The notes below the pieces were generated by a model that was not told the origin of the DNA, ran no database searches, and saw nothing but the letters and a program-made list of their open reading frames with translations. Shown here one piece after another: positions 35,447-45,162 of a stretch of 64,000 nucleotides of DNA. Numbering within the stretch: the stretch's first letter is position 1; each line of letters begins with the position of its first letter. Where the stretch lies: the NCBI RefSeq assembly GCF_002833405.1, contig NZ_CP025135.1, positions 3,143,501 to 3,207,500 of the forward strand. Reading direction: 5' to 3'. The stretch comes from Planococcus sp. MB-3u-03 (GTDB lineage: Bacteria > Bacillota > Bacilli > Bacillales_A > Planococcaceae). Made by a program: the position numbers and the translations under genes.

Positions 35447-35586
35447 TTAGTTATATGAGATACAACTGATTACTTCCGATAACCTCATGATATGTAAACC
35501 TACATCTAAATGAACCCGTTGAAAGCTTCTTCTGTATTTATCACTCCCTTTCCCTAGAGGTTTTAGTACGTCAAATATAATATTTA

Positions 35587-35606
35587 AACATTCATTTGAA
35601 TGTTTG
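35587..35606 (+). promoter_or_regulatory. CadC-type operator 1
   Basis: Arms AAACATTCA and TGAATGTTT with TT between. It matches the CTCAAATA/TTTGAATG style of CadC/ArsR sites and lies 110 bases upstream of cadD. Confidence 0.65.
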
Positions 35607-35647
35607 ATTGACAATCCAGCGAAATATTTATACACTTGCATTATTCA

Positions 35648-35667
35648 AACGTTCATTTGAATGTTTG
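35648..35667 (+). promoter_or_regulatory. CadC-type operator 2
   Basis: Arms AAACGTTCA and TGAATGTTT with TT between, flanked by TC and GA, extending the dyad to 24 bases. It lies 50 bases before the cadD start, near the likely promoter, so CadC can block it in the absence of metal. Confidence 0.7.
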
Positions 35668-35716
35668 ACTAATAGTAAAGTATTCGTTAAAGCTAGGATT
35701 CACAAAGGAGTTGGTA

Positions 35717-36334
35717 ATGCTGATATCCACTATTTTTTCCGCCACTGCAGCTTATATTGCGACAAGTATTGATTACGTCATCATTTTATTGATTTTGTTT
35801 TCACAGACCAAAAAATCCGGCCAATTAAAATCCATTGTCGTCGGCCAGTATTTGGGGACAGCCCTATTGGTTGGCGTCAGTCTATTGGCTGCATCCGGCC
35901 TTACCTTCGTTCCGGAACATTGGGTCGGGCTACTCGGACTCATTCCGATTTATCTGGGAATCAAAGTGTGGTTTAAAGAGGAAGGGGAAAACGACGAAGA
36001 GGATATCCTGTCCCGATTGTCTTCCGGAAATTCCAATCGTTTGTTTGTAACCGTCACAGTCATTACATTGGCGGCTGGCGGCGACAACATCGGCGTCTAC
36101 ATACCCTATTTTTCAACTTTGAATCCGAGTGAGACCGTTGTGATGCTTATTGTCTTTGCCGTCATGGTCGCGATTTTGTGTTACCTTAGCTACCGTTTGG
36201 CATCCGTTAAGTCGGTCTCTGAAACGTTTGAGAAATGGGAACGCTGGATTGTACCGATTGTCTTCATCGGACTTGGCATCTTAATCATGGTGGAGAACGG
36301 AACCTTTCGATTCCTTTGGAGTCTGGTGAGCTGA
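35717..36334 (+). CDS. cadD: Cadmium resistance transporter CadD
   Basis: This 205-residue protein has five or six hydrophobic helices and matches the CadD family (SIDYVIILLILFSQ; GDNIGVYIPYFSTL with the conserved Asp-Asn). CadD confers Cd2+ resistance. I start it at the ATG at 35717, preceded by AAAGGAG; the TTG at 35711 overlaps that site. Two CadC-type operators precede it. It begins a cadD-cadC-cadA operon, so all three should be induced by cadmium, lead or zinc. Confidence 0.9.
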   Translation: MLISTIFSATAAYIATSIDYVIILLILFSQTKKSGQLKSIVVGQYLGTALLVGVSLLAASGLTFVPEHWVGLLGLIPIYLGIKVWFKEEGENDEEDILSRLSSGNSNRLFVTVTVITLAAGGDNIGVYIPYFSTLNPSETVVMLIVFAVMVAILCYLSYRLASVKSVSETFEKWERWIVPIVFIGLGILIMVENGTFRFLWSLVS

Positions 36335-36413
36335 AATGATTTTTCACATGCTCTGTTCCTATAGAAGAAAAACTTACTGCAACCTATTTATTTGATGAAA
36401 AGAGGAAAATGAA

Positions 36414-36779
36414 ATGAGCAAAGATACATGCGAAATTTTATGTGTGGACGAAGAAAAAGTTGTGCGAGTCCAGCAACAGCTTTCGGAACAAAACCCGCTG
36501 GAAGTCGCGAAAATTTTCAAGGCATTGTCCGACGATACGAGAATCAAAATCGCTTATGCCTTATCGCTGGAAGACACACTCTGTGTCTGTGACGTTGCGA
36601 ATATCATCGGCTCTTCTACGGCGACGGCTTCCTATCACCTACGATTGCTAAAAAATATGGGATTGGCAAAATACCGCAAAGAAGGAAAATTGGTCTATTA
36701 TTCGTTGGATGATGCACATGTGAAACATCTCGTGCAAGTGGCCTTCACTCACCAGAAGGAGGGTGTCAGCGTTGGTTGA
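36414..36779 (+). CDS. cadC: CadC, ArsR/SmtB family metal-responsive repressor
   Basis: A 121-residue winged-helix repressor. The metal-thiolate ligands are C6 and C10 (CEILC) in the N-terminus and C57, C59 (TLCVCDV) in helix alpha-3, as in CadC. The recognition helix reads [11 protein letters not shown]. It dissociates from DNA on binding Cd, Pb or Zn. Its stop overlaps the cadA start, so the genes are coupled. The two operators at 35587 and 35648 are the likely targets. Confidence 0.93.
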   Translation: MSKDTCEILCVDEEKVVRVQQQLSEQNPLEVAKIFKALSDDTRIKIAYALSLEDTLCVCDVANIIGSSTATASYHLRLLKNMGLAKYRKEGKLVYYSLDDAHVKHLVQVAFTHQKEGVSVG

Positions 36780-39192
36780 GAAAGCAAAGATAGAAGAAGA
36801 AAAAACAGTCTACCGTGTGGAAGGATTTTCGTGCGCCAACTGTGCCGGGAAATTCGAGAAGAACGTCAAAAACCTTTCCGGTGTTGAGGATGCGAAAGTG
36901 AATTTCGGCGCTTCGAAAATTTCCGTTTACGGAGAAGCGACAGTCGAGGAACTGGAAAAAGCTGGCGCTTTCGAGAATTTGAAAGTGGCACCGGAAAAAC
37001 CAAAACGTCAGACAGCTCCAGAAGCGAAAGTCGCAATTGAAGACAAGAATGTCTTCCGGGTGGAAGGCTTTACGTGTGCCAACTGTGCCGGGAAGTTTGA
37101 GAACAACGTCAAGCAAATTCCCGGTGTCCAAGATGCAAAAGTCAATTTCGGGGCTTCGAAGATTTCCGTTTACGGGACGGCCTCGGTTGAAGAGTTGGAA
37201 AAAGCCGGTGCTTTTGAAAACTTGAAGATCGCTCCTGAAATCACAAGCCGGCAAGCTGGTCCGAAAACCGAAACCGAAAAAACGACGGCTGCAAAAGAGA
37301 AGAAAGTGCCGTTCTACCAAAAGTACAGCGTCTTGCTCTACTCCACCCTGTTGATTGTCTTTGGGTACATTTCGCAATTCGTAAACGGCGAAGAAAACCT
37401 GATGACATCGCTCCTGTTCGTGGCAGCCATCGTCATTGGCGGGTACTCGCTCTTTAAAGTCGGCTTCCAGAACTTGATACGCCTGGATTTCGACATGAAA
37501 ACCCTCATGACGGTTGCCGTCATTGGGGCAGCTATCATCGGCGAATGGGCAGAAGCTTCCATCGTGGTGATTCTCTTCGCCATCAGTGAAGCATTGGAAC
37601 GCTATTCCATGGACCGGGCCCGACAATCCATCCGTTCGTTGATGGACATTGCCCCGAAAGAGGCACTGGTTCGACGAAATGGACAAGAACAGCTGATTTC
37701 GGTAGATGACATTGCCGTCGGGGATATCATGATCGTCAAACCCGGACAAAAGATTGCGATGGACGGCATGGTGGTCAACGGCTATTCGGCGGTCAATCAG
37801 GCAGCGATTACGGGTGAATCCGTGCCCGTCGGCAAAACGGTGGATGATGAAGTCTTCGCCGGCACGCTGAACGAAGAAGGCCTGCTTGAAGTCAAAGTCA
37901 CCAAGCTGGTCGAAGACACGACCATTGCAAAAATCATCCATTTGGTAGAAGAAGCACAGGGCGAACGGGCCCCTTCCCAGGCATTTGTCGATAAATTCGC
38001 CAAATATTATACACCGATCATCATGGCCGTTGCCGCACTCGTCGCCATTGTCCCTCCCCTCTTGTTTGACGCCAGCTGGGAAACCTGGGTCTATCAAGGA
38101 CTGGCTGTGCTAGTCGTTGGCTGTCCGTGTGCGTTGGTCATTTCGACTCCGATTTCGATTGTATCCGCTATTGGCAATGCAGCCAAAAAAGGGGTTTTGG
38201 TAAAAGGCGGCGTGTACCTGGAAGAAATGGGTGCCATCAAAGCGATTGCGTTTGACAAGACCGGCACCCTAACCAAAGGGGTTCCCGTTGTCACAGACTT
38301 TGAGGTATTGAACAAGAGCATCAATGAAAAAGAACTGCTTTCCATCGTCACAGCGCTCGAGTATCGCTCGCAGCATCCCCTTGCTTCGGCCATCATGAAA
38401 AAAGCGGACGCAGAAAACATTTCTTATTCCGATGTCTTGGTCGAGGACTTCTCTTCCATTACCGGCAAAGGGATTAAAGGAACTGTCGAAGGCATCACGT
38501 ACTACATCGGCAACCCAACTCTCTTTACCGAGCTGGGTGCCGCAAGTGCGGATAAGAACTTGGAACAAAACGTCGCAGCTCTTCAAAATCAGGGCAAGAC
38601 GGCGATGATCATCGGAACGGAACAAAGGATCCTGGCGGTCATTGCTGTGGCAGATGAAGTCCGTGAATCCAGCAAGGAAGTCATCCAGAAGCTGCATCAA
38701 ATGGGCATCAAGAAGACGATTATGCTGACAGGCGATAACAAAGGGACCGGTCAGGCCATTGGCCAGCAGGTCGGCGTCACCGAAATCCAGGCCGAACTGA
38801 TGCCGGAGGATAAATTGAATTTCATCAAACGCTTACGAGCCGAATACGGCAACGTCGCGATGGTTGGAGACGGCGTGAACGATGCTCCGGCACTTGCTGC
38901 TTCTACTGTCGGAATTGCCATGGGCGGTGCCGGAACCGATACCGCGATGGAGACCGCTGATGTGGTCTTGATGGGCGATGATTTGAGCAAACTGCCGTTC
39001 ACGGTGAAATTGAGCCGGAAATCATTGAATATCATCAAAGCGAACATTGCATTCGCAATCGGCATTAAAGCGATCGCATTGCTGCTGGTTATTCCGGGTT
39101 GGTTGACGCTCTGGATTGCTATTATGTCCGATATGGGGGCTACCCTTCTGGTCGCACTCAACAGTTTACGGCTGATGCGCGTAAAAGAATAG
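36772..39192 (+). CDS. cadA: CadA, P1B-type Cd2+/Zn2+/Pb2+-exporting ATPase
   Basis: An ATPase of about 806 residues with two near-identical N-terminal heavy-metal domains (each with a GF[ST]CANCAGKFE loop), six or more membrane helices, the transport motif CPC at C451-P452-C453, the phosphorylated Asp in DKTGTLT (D495) and a [11 protein letters not shown] hinge. It pumps divalent soft metals out of the cytoplasm. I prefer the TTG at 36772, nine bases after GAGG; the GTG at 36763 touches that site. It is the last gene of cadDCA, ended by a terminator. Confidence 0.93.
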   Translation: MVEKAKIEEEKTVYRVEGFSCANCAGKFEKNVKNLSGVEDAKVNFGASKISVYGEATVEELEKAGAFENLKVAPEKPKRQTAPEAKVAIEDKNVFRVEGFTCANCAGKFENNVKQIPGVQDAKVNFGASKISVYGTASVEELEKAGAFENLKIAPEITSRQAGPKTETEKTTAAKEKKVPFYQKYSVLLYSTLLIVFGYISQFVNGEENLMTSLLFVAAIVIGGYSLFKVGFQNLIRLDFDMKTLMTVAVIGAAIIGEWAEASIVVILFAISEALERYSMDRARQSIRSLMDIAPKEALVRRNGQEQLISVDDIAVGDIMIVKPGQKIAMDGMVVNGYSAVNQAAITGESVPVGKTVDDEVFAGTLNEEGLLEVKVTKLVEDTTIAKIIHLVEEAQGERAPSQAFVDKFAKYYTPIIMAVAALVAIVPPLLFDASWETWVYQGLAVLVVGCPCALVISTPISIVSAIGNAAKKGVLVKGGVYLEEMGAIKAIAFDKTGTLTKGVPVVTDFEVLNKSINEKELLSIVTALEYRSQHPLASAIMKKADAENISYSDVLVEDFSSITGKGIKGTVEGITYYIGNPTLFTELGAASADKNLEQNVAALQNQGKTAMIIGTEQRILAVIAVADEVRESSKEVIQKLHQMGIKKTIMLTGDNKGTGQAIGQQVGVTEIQAELMPEDKLNFIKRLRAEYGNVAMVGDGVNDAPALAASTVGIAMGGAGTDTAMETADVVLMGDDLSKLPFTVKLSRKSLNIIKANIAFAIGIKAIALLLVIPGWLTLWIAIMSDMGATLLVALNSLRLMRVKE

Positions 39193-39201
39193 AACGAAAT
39201 A

Positions 39202-39234
39202 CAGCGTGCACCTGAAAAGATGCACGCTGTTTTC
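39202..39234 (+). terminator. Terminator of the cad operon
   Basis: CAGCGTGCA and TGCACGCTG, 9-bp stem, then TTTT. Confidence 0.8.
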
Positions 39235-39330
39235 ACATTAATACTAAAGATAATTCATCAGGTTCACAGCGTTCAAGAATTAGTACCTTTCAATAGCTGG
39301 CATTAGAGTTAATAATATACTGAATGAAAA

Positions 39331-39462
39331 GCGTTCGTAAAAGTACACTTTTACGAACACTCCGAAATGGACTGGAAACGACCGAGTATAGCGTTCGTAA
39401 ATGTATAAAATAACTTTACGAACGTTCGCTAATTCTCAAACACTTTTACGAACGCTTTTCAG
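39331..39462. repeat. Nested inverted repeats built from GCGTTCGTAAAAG
   Basis: Three dyads in 132 bp: a perfect 12-bp palindrome at 39333-39358 (GTTCGTAAAAGT / ACTTTTACGAAC), a second at 39391-39429 (GCGTTCGTAAA / TTTACGAACG), and a lone right arm at 39441-39462 (CACTTTTACGAACGC). The outermost arms (AAAAGCGTTCGTAAAAGT and ACTTTTACGAACGCTTTT) pair with each other. There is no gene within. Confidence 0.8.
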
Positions 39463-39520
39463 TTACCATCAGAACCCCACTTCCTGACGAGCGATCTTCA
39501 GGAATTTTTTAACCAAAGAA

Positions 39521-39551
39521 AAACTGCCGGGAAGCTTCCCGGCAGTTTTAG
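39521..39551. terminator. Bidirectional terminator next to the MMPL gene
   Basis: Perfect palindrome AACTGCCGGGAAGC / GCTTCCCGGCAGTT with A and T runs outside, six bases past the MMPL stop. Confidence 0.85.
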
Positions 39552-39557
39552 CTATCT

Positions 39558-41873
39558 TTAGATGGAGTTTTCTCCAGTATTCGTGCGTATCGTTTTATCT
39601 TTTTCATTCAATTCGTGGAGCAATTTTTCGCCTTCAATGTCCAAATCCGGGAGAATCTTGTCGAGCCATTTTGGCAGCCACCAGATTTTGTCGCCGAACA
39701 TCGACATGACGGCCGGCACGAAGATCATGCGGATCAGGAAGGCATCGACGAGGATGCCGAACGCTAAGGCAAAGCCGATTTGCTTGATCATGATGTCATC
39801 CGTGAAGATGAAGCCAGAGAATACCGAAACCATGATTAATGCCGCGGCGACGACCACTTTACTCGCCGTCTTGTAGCCGCTGACGATGGCCCCATCGCCT
39901 TTTTCACCATGTATATAGGCTTCGCGCATCGACGACACAAGGAATACTTGGTAATCCATGGCGAGCCCGTACAGGATGCCGGTGACCATAATCGGGATAA
40001 AGCTCAGCAATGGACCGCCGGTATCGATTCCGAAAAGTGATCCGAGCCAGCCCCACTGGAAGACGGCGGTTGTGGCGCCGAATGTTGCCATGATGCTCAA
40101 CAGGAAACCGACCGTTGCCTTGATCGGGATCAAGATCGAACGGAAGACGACTAACAGGATAAGCAATGACAGCACGACGATAATGGCGATATAGATCGGG
40201 AACACTTCACCCAACTTCTCCGAAATGTCGATATTGACCGCCGTCAAGCCCGTCACGCCGATTTCTGCGTTGGTGTTTTCAGTGGCAGCGGTATCTGTCC
40301 GCAAACTTTCCACCAATTGTTTTGTCGCTTCATCAGTCGGCCCGTTTTCTGGGATGATGCTGATGATGGCGATTGTTCCGTCTTCATTGAAGCCGCCTGG
40401 CGATACTTCCGCTACGCCGTCAAGCTGTGAGATATTGCTGAGCAGCTGGAAATATTCCTGTGGATTTACTGCAGCTGCGTCCTGGTCTTTGGCCACGACA
40501 AGAAGCGGGCCGTTAAAACCTTCGCCGAAGCTGTCGGAAATGACGTCATAGCTCTGCCTGACAGCGGTGTCTTGATTAGCGCTTTCACCCGAAGGCATGC
40601 CGAGGTTCATTTGCGCGACCGGCACTGCGAGTGTACCGAGAATGATAATGACCAGTATGACCGCGACCCATTTCATTTTCAATAAGCCAGTAATCCATCC
40701 TTGGGCAAAGCTTTGTTTCGAGCTGTTGTTCGTTTGAGCTTTATTTCTCGTTTTGGCTGAGACGATCCGCTCACCAATCAATCCGAGCAATGCCGGGAGC
40801 AGTGTGAGCGCGACCAGCACATCGATTAACACCGTCAATGCGGCGACGATTGCCATACTGCTGAGGAACGAGATGCCGATGACCAGCAAACCGCTGAGCG
40901 CGATGATGACGGTCAAGCCGGCAAAGAATACCGCGCTGCCTGCTGTGCCGACTGCACGGGCAGCCGCTTCTTTCGCGGTCAATTGTTGTTCGGTGATCAG
41001 TTTGCGCTGTCTGTTAACAATGAACAAGGCATAATCGATGCCGACAGCAAGGCCGATCATCAAAGCGAGAACCGGTGTCAGGCTGTTGATTTCGAACATG
41101 CTCGACAAGGCGAACGTCCCGCCGACACCCACACCGACGCCGATCAATGCCACGACTAGCGGCAAGCCCGCTGCGATGAGTGAGCCGAGCGTGACGACCA
41201 GGATGACTGCTGCGATCGCGAGCCCGATGATTTCATGCGTACCGCCGATCGGGATATCGACGCCTTGCAGCGCACCCGTCGGAATGACTGTGATGGAAGA
41301 ATTTTCTTGAGCGATATTTGCGGCATCCGCAAGTTCTTCGCGTTCCGCTTCACTCAAGTCTTCCGCTGTTTTGGTCAGTTGGAACTGGAATAATGCGACC
41401 GTTCCGTCCTCTGAAATTTGGATGCCCGGAACCGGCATTTCTTGAACGATGAACGGCCGGTGGTTGACTTCAGACGCCGGAAGCTGGCTCATCATCTCTT
41501 GCATTGACTGCATCTGTGCCATTGCTTCCTCGTCCTGCAGCATGTCCATTGGATTGACGACATGTTCCAAACTGTAAATTTCATTGGCTGCCATGGCTAA
41601 AGCTTGGGCATTGGCCGGATCGTCAATGGCTTCCCCTTCCGGCACTTCGAATAAATAACTGCCTTGCCCACCGGATGCGGCTGGGTATTCTTCCGCCAAT
41701 TCGTCCAGCACGTCCTGTGCGGCGGTGCCGTCAATTCTTGTTTCACTGCTTGTATTCACGCCATTTGTGACGATGGCTGTGATGATGATTCCTAAAATGA
41801 GCAGCCAGCTGGCAATGAAGATCCATGGCTTGCTATAGGCTGTTTTTCCGATGCTGTAAAAAAATCTCGACAC
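39558..41873 (-). CDS. MMPL/RND-type membrane transporter
   Basis: A 771-residue protein with two repeats of one helix, a large extracellular domain and five or six helices, the layout of MMPL proteins such as YdgH. TM motif GLAVGIDYALFIVNRQ in the first half and GLAMDYQVFLVSSMRE in the second hold the conserved Asp-Tyr proton-relay pair. These proteins export lipids or amphipathic drugs. The upstream tetR gene ends 26 bases before it; the two are likely one operon, autoregulated from the operator at 42553. Confidence 0.9.
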   Translation of the reverse strand: MSRFFYSIGKTAYSKPWIFIASWLLILGIIITAIVTNGVNTSSETRIDGTAAQDVLDELAEEYPAASGGQGSYLFEVPEGEAIDDPANAQALAMAANEIYSLEHVVNPMDMLQDEEAMAQMQSMQEMMSQLPASEVNHRPFIVQEMPVPGIQISEDGTVALFQFQLTKTAEDLSEAEREELADAANIAQENSSITVIPTGALQGVDIPIGGTHEIIGLAIAAVILVVTLGSLIAAGLPLVVALIGVGVGVGGTFALSSMFEINSLTPVLALMIGLAVGIDYALFIVNRQRKLITEQQLTAKEAAARAVGTAGSAVFFAGLTVIIALSGLLVIGISFLSSMAIVAALTVLIDVLVALTLLPALLGLIGERIVSAKTRNKAQTNNSSKQSFAQGWITGLLKMKWVAVILVIIILGTLAVPVAQMNLGMPSGESANQDTAVRQSYDVISDSFGEGFNGPLLVVAKDQDAAAVNPQEYFQLLSNISQLDGVAEVSPGGFNEDGTIAIISIIPENGPTDEATKQLVESLRTDTAATENTNAEIGVTGLTAVNIDISEKLGEVFPIYIAIIVVLSLLILLVVFRSILIPIKATVGFLLSIMATFGATTAVFQWGWLGSLFGIDTGGPLLSFIPIMVTGILYGLAMDYQVFLVSSMREAYIHGEKGDGAIVSGYKTASKVVVAAALIMVSVFSGFIFTDDIMIKQIGFALAFGILVDAFLIRMIFVPAVMSMFGDKIWWLPKWLDKILPDLDIEGEKLLHELNEKDKTIRTNTGENSI

Positions 41874-41899
41874 GTGTGCAACTCCGTTCTCTATTTTCG

Positions 41900-42511
41900 T
41901 TAGTTAAAGCCTTTTCGTAAGTGGCCAAAGACGATATCGATGTACTGGTTAAATTCGTTATCGGCTTCGTCCTGTTCCCCGTCTTCCGGCAATTTGACGG
42001 CGATGCTTTCATCGAGCACCGGCAAGATCGCACCGAATACGGCGCCGATCAGAATATGGTAATACTCTTCTGGATAATCGCTGCCGAACTCTTCGCTGAT
42101 GCCGCGTTTCGCAAAATTTTGTACTTCCATCAACGCGCCTGTGACATAGAGCTTCAGCGTCGGGGAGTTGCGCGACAGTGAAATGAGCTGGTTGAGACGC
42201 CTTAGTTTGTTGATCGTGAAACTTCCGCGGATATATAACTCGATGGTATCCAAGGGCGTATACATTTCCGTGGAGAATGTGAATTGGTCGTCGCGCTCTA
42301 AATAATCATTCATCGTCAAGGAGTTGGCGATCGCTTCTTCCTTGCATGAAAAATAATTGGCGAATGTCCGGCGTGAATAGCCTGCCGTTTTAACGATATC
42401 TTCCACAACAAACCCGTCCACACCGTGCTCCACCGCTAAGTTAAAAGCAGCTTCGGCCAAGGCTTGGCGTGTCGCTATTTTTTTCATATCCCGCAAACCG
42501 CTGTCAGTCAT
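41900..42511 (-). CDS. TetR family regulator of the MMPL operon
   Basis: A 203-residue TetR with an N-terminal HTH (IATRQALAEAAFNLAVEHGVDGFVVEDIVKTAGYSRRTFANYFSCKEEAI) and a helical ligand domain. It is immediately upstream of the MMPL gene on the same strand. A 9-bp inverted repeat (AATTGCCCA / TGGGCAATT) lies 42 bases upstream of its start, in the gap to the divergent S51 peptidase, so it may control both. Ligand unknown. Confidence 0.9.
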   Translation of the reverse strand: MTDSGLRDMKKIATRQALAEAAFNLAVEHGVDGFVVEDIVKTAGYSRRTFANYFSCKEEAIANSLTMNDYLERDDQFTFSTEMYTPLDTIELYIRGSFTINKLRRLNQLISLSRNSPTLKLYVTGALMEVQNFAKRGISEEFGSDYPEEYYHILIGAVFGAILPVLDESIAVKLPEDGEQDEADNEFNQYIDIVFGHLRKGFN

Positions 42512-42552
42512 TCTATCACCTCATTTTCAATTCTTACATGTTATACCACAAA

Positions 42553-42588
42553 AATTGCCCAATGTGCAATATTTCCCTTTGGGCAATT
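42553..42588. promoter_or_regulatory. TetR operator between tetR-MMPL and the S51 peptidase
   Basis: AATTGCCCA and TGGGCAATT, perfect 9-base arms 18 bases apart. It lies in the divergent promoter region. Confidence 0.6.
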
Positions 42589-42649
42589 ATAAAAAGACGA
42601 ACCGATTGGCTGTATAATGGTTATCATCACTTGTACGAAGGAGGCCCTT

Positions 42650-43309
42650 ATGAAAACCCATTATTATTTAGGTTGGTTTACTGATTTCTTCCCGGAGAAC
42701 CTAAGCAAAGCCTTAAGGGAAGACCTTCCAGAACGGAAATCGCTCGTGATGGTCAGTTCGGATCCATCAGATGCTGAAGTGGACGGCGCTGTGGAACGTT
42801 CCTGGTTAGATCAGGCAGGCATTTCATTCGATGAATATCATTTAATCGATTCGAGTGTAGAGCAGGAAGTGGCCCATGCCTTAATCAGAAATGCCTCGGC
42901 CATTTTCCTATTGGGCGGAGATACCCTTAAGCAAAACCGGTTTTTGACGGAGGAGTACGAATTGGCAGAGCCAATCAAAACGAGCGCCGCCTTGGTCATG
43001 GGGGCCAGTGCCGGAGCGATCAATATGTCCGCCAAATGGAAATGCTCGGAACGCTTTGGATATCCTGTTGGCATGGACGTTGTTTGCGACGGCCTCGCGC
43101 TAGACCCTTTCTCCGTGCTGTCCCATTTCGACCTCGAAAACAATATGGAACTCGTACAAGAAGAACTCTCTGCCCTGTCGGATGAGATGAACGTGTATGC
43201 GTCAAATAAAGACTGTGCCTTGCGCTCAAAAGGCGGCCATATCGATATTTTAGGGGATGTCTATGTCATGTCGCGCTCAAACATCCGGAAATTAGATGAG
43301 ACTTTTTAG
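42650..43309 (+). CDS. Peptidase S51 family protein
   Basis: A 219-residue protein with the S51 (dipeptidase E) fold: LGGDTLKQN near residue 90 and the nucleophile S120 in VMGASAGAINM. Such enzymes cleave dipeptides with N-terminal Asp or act as cyanophycinase-like hydrolases. The ATG at 42650 is preceded by GGAGG; an upstream ATG at 42617 lacks a good site. It may share the TetR operator with the MMPL operon. A second S51 relative is at 50164-50862. Confidence 0.85.
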   Translation: MKTHYYLGWFTDFFPENLSKALREDLPERKSLVMVSSDPSDAEVDGAVERSWLDQAGISFDEYHLIDSSVEQEVAHALIRNASAIFLLGGDTLKQNRFLTEEYELAEPIKTSAALVMGASAGAINMSAKWKCSERFGYPVGMDVVCDGLALDPFSVLSHFDLENNMELVQEELSALSDEMNVYASNKDCALRSKGGHIDILGDVYVMSRSNIRKLDETF

Positions 43310-43339
43310 CTTCATTGGCTGCATCAAAAGGCAAAACTA

Positions 43340-43383
43340 AAAACGTTCGGCAAGCAGAATTTCATGCTTGCCGAACGTTTTTT
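43340..43383. terminator. Bidirectional terminator
   Basis: AAACGTTCGGCAAGC and GCTTGCCGAACGTTT form a perfect 15-bp stem with A and T runs outside, between convergent genes. Confidence 0.85.
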
Positions 43384-43391
43384 TGATTGAT

Positions 43392-44387
43392 TTAAGCATT
43401 TTGGCAATTAACGATCGTTCTCCCTAAATGCTCCCCGTTTTTGATCGCCTCGATCGTATCAGGAATTTGTTCGAGCGAGACTTCGTCCGTCAAGGTTGTT
43501 TGGGTGATGTTCCAGTCGGCTGACATCTTGTCCCAGATGGCGCCGCGTTTTTCGATCGGCACATTGACTGAATCGATGCCAAGCAAATTGACGCCTCTTA
43601 GGATGAACGGCAGCACCGTCGCCGTCAGTTGAAGGCCAGCTGCGTTGCCGCACATGCTCATGCTACCGCCATAAGAAATTTGCGGGATGAGGACCGATGC
43701 CACATCGCCGCCGACGGTATCGAGGACATAATCGAATTTTTGCTTGTTCAATGGCTTTTTCAGTTCGCCCAGATCATCCGGGAAAATGACTTCGTTTGCG
43801 CCGAGCGATTTCGCCACGTCCACTTGATGGTCTTTGCGCACCAAGGCCGTGATATTGGTGTAGCCGATTTTGGATAGAATCTGCAGCGCGACGCTTCCGA
43901 CGCCGCCAGTCGATCCTGTCACCAATAGCTCCGGATTGTTTTTTGGGTCCATACCGTTTTGTTCGAGTGCTTGGATGGACAATGCCGCCGTGAATCCTGC
44001 CGTCCCGAACACCATAGCGTCTTTCAAGCTCAAGCCGTCCGGCAAAGGCACGATCCACTCGGCCGGCACGCGGGCATATTCAGAGAACCCGCCGGTGTGG
44101 CTCATTCCCATCTCAAATCCTGTGACAATCACTTCCTGGCCTTGCTGGAATCGCCCGTCCGCTGTATGTACAACCGTTCCGCTGAAATCGATTCCGGGAA
44201 TCATCGGGTAATCGCGGATGACTCCGCCTTTTTTCTGCACCGCGAGCATATCCTTGTAATTGATTGACGAATACGCCACTTTCACCAAGACGTCTCCTTG
44301 CGATAATTGGTCTTCACTGATTTGTTCCACGCCGTAGGTCACTTCATCTTCTTGCTGTTTAATGACAATCGCTTTAAATAAATCCAT
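43392..44387 (-). CDS. Zinc-independent medium-chain reductase, YhdH/AcuI family
   Basis: A 331-residue medium-chain dehydrogenase/reductase. The signature YSSINYKDMLA (residues about 40-50), IPGIDFSGTV and the Rossmann loop GSTGGVGSVALQIL place it in the YhdH/AcuI group, which reduces acryloyl-CoA or quinones with NADPH without zinc. Start ATG has GGAGG. No partner genes adjoin it, so its physiological substrate is open. Confidence 0.9.
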   Translation of the reverse strand: MDLFKAIVIKQQEDEVTYGVEQISEDQLSQGDVLVKVAYSSINYKDMLAVQKKGGVIRDYPMIPGIDFSGTVVHTADGRFQQGQEVIVTGFEMGMSHTGGFSEYARVPAEWIVPLPDGLSLKDAMVFGTAGFTAALSIQALEQNGMDPKNNPELLVTGSTGGVGSVALQILSKIGYTNITALVRKDHQVDVAKSLGANEVIFPDDLGELKKPLNKQKFDYVLDTVGGDVASVLIPQISYGGSMSMCGNAAGLQLTATVLPFILRGVNLLGIDSVNVPIEKRGAIWDKMSADWNITQTTLTDEVSLEQIPDTIEAIKNGEHLGRTIVNCQNA

Positions 44388-44489
44388 GAAAATCCCTCCT
44401 TGCTCTTCTCTTCCCGATTCAGTGTGGCAGCATGCATTATCTAGAGAGATCCTCTTGCACTATTTTACTGATGTGAGTAAACCCATTCT

Positions 44490-44535
44490 TTGACAATGAT
44501 TTATTCAACAATTATATTAGACTGGTCGGTTTAAT
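44490..44535 (+). promoter_or_regulatory. Promoter and TetR operator of the LmrB-like module
   Basis: TTGACA (44490-44495), 17 bases, TATATT (44513-44518). ATTAGACTGGTC overlaps the -10 and resembles LmrA/YxaF sites (TAGACCAGTC), so the regulator should repress its own operon. Confidence 0.6.
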
Positions 44536-44553
44536 TGTTTAAAGAGGTGAATT

Positions 44554-45129
44554 ATGTCTAAACCCAATACGAAAGTGGCGTTGATCCAGGCTGCTTCCAG
44601 ATTGTTCCGCCTGCACGGCTACGAAGGGATCAGTCTTAACGATATTTTAAAAGAGATCAATATTCCTAAAGGCTCCTTGTACCATTATTTCCCTAATGGC
44701 AAAGAAGAGCTGGCTGTCGAAGCCATTCACCATACCAAAGATATTGTTTTGGCATGGATTGAAGAGTCGTTCGAACAAATCGGCGATCCTGTCAAAGCGG
44801 TGCAAGACCATATTCATCAGCTGGCCGCTCTATTGAAAGATGAGACAGAACAAGTCGGGTTTCCGATTGGAACGATTGCGGCTGAAAAATATTCGACCAA
44901 TGAACCGATCAGGTCCGCGTGCCAAACGGCATTCGAAGAGTGGAGTGAACTATACTCCACTAAGTTTTTTGAAGCAGGATACAGTGAAAAGCAGGCTAAA
45001 GATTACGGAGTTTTCATTCTGGCCGCGATCGAGGGAGGCATTCTTCTTTCACTTACTACCAAAAGCGAGGAATCGCTTTTAATCATCGCCGATCAAATTC
45101 CTTTCATCTTGTCAAAAAGAGAGAATTAG
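44554..45129 (+). CDS. TetR family regulator (LmrA/YxaF-like)
   Basis: A 191-residue TetR with a classical HTH (LIQAASRLFRLHGYEGISLNDILKEINIPKGSLYHYFPNGKEEL). The KGSLYHYF ending and the overall length match the LmrA/QdoR group. It is 33 bases upstream of an LmrB-like exporter, the same pairing as lmrAB in Bacillus subtilis. It probably represses both and is released by the exported compound. Confidence 0.9.
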   Translation: MSKPNTKVALIQAASRLFRLHGYEGISLNDILKEINIPKGSLYHYFPNGKEELAVEAIHHTKDIVLAWIEESFEQIGDPVKAVQDHIHQLAALLKDETEQVGFPIGTIAAEKYSTNEPIRSACQTAFEEWSELYSTKFFEAGYSEKQAKDYGVFILAAIEGGILLSLTTKSEESLLIIADQIPFILSKREN

Positions 45130-45162
45130 AATCAGGCTTTTCAGAGAGGAATGGATAAAGAT

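Noticed and set aside
36766..38097. Long ORF antisense to cadA
   Set aside because: It is the codon shadow of cadA; its His/Asp/Arg-rich translation has no plausible fold.
39331..39462. CRISPR array
   Set aside because: The repeats are inverted, unequally spaced and only a few; there are no cas genes.
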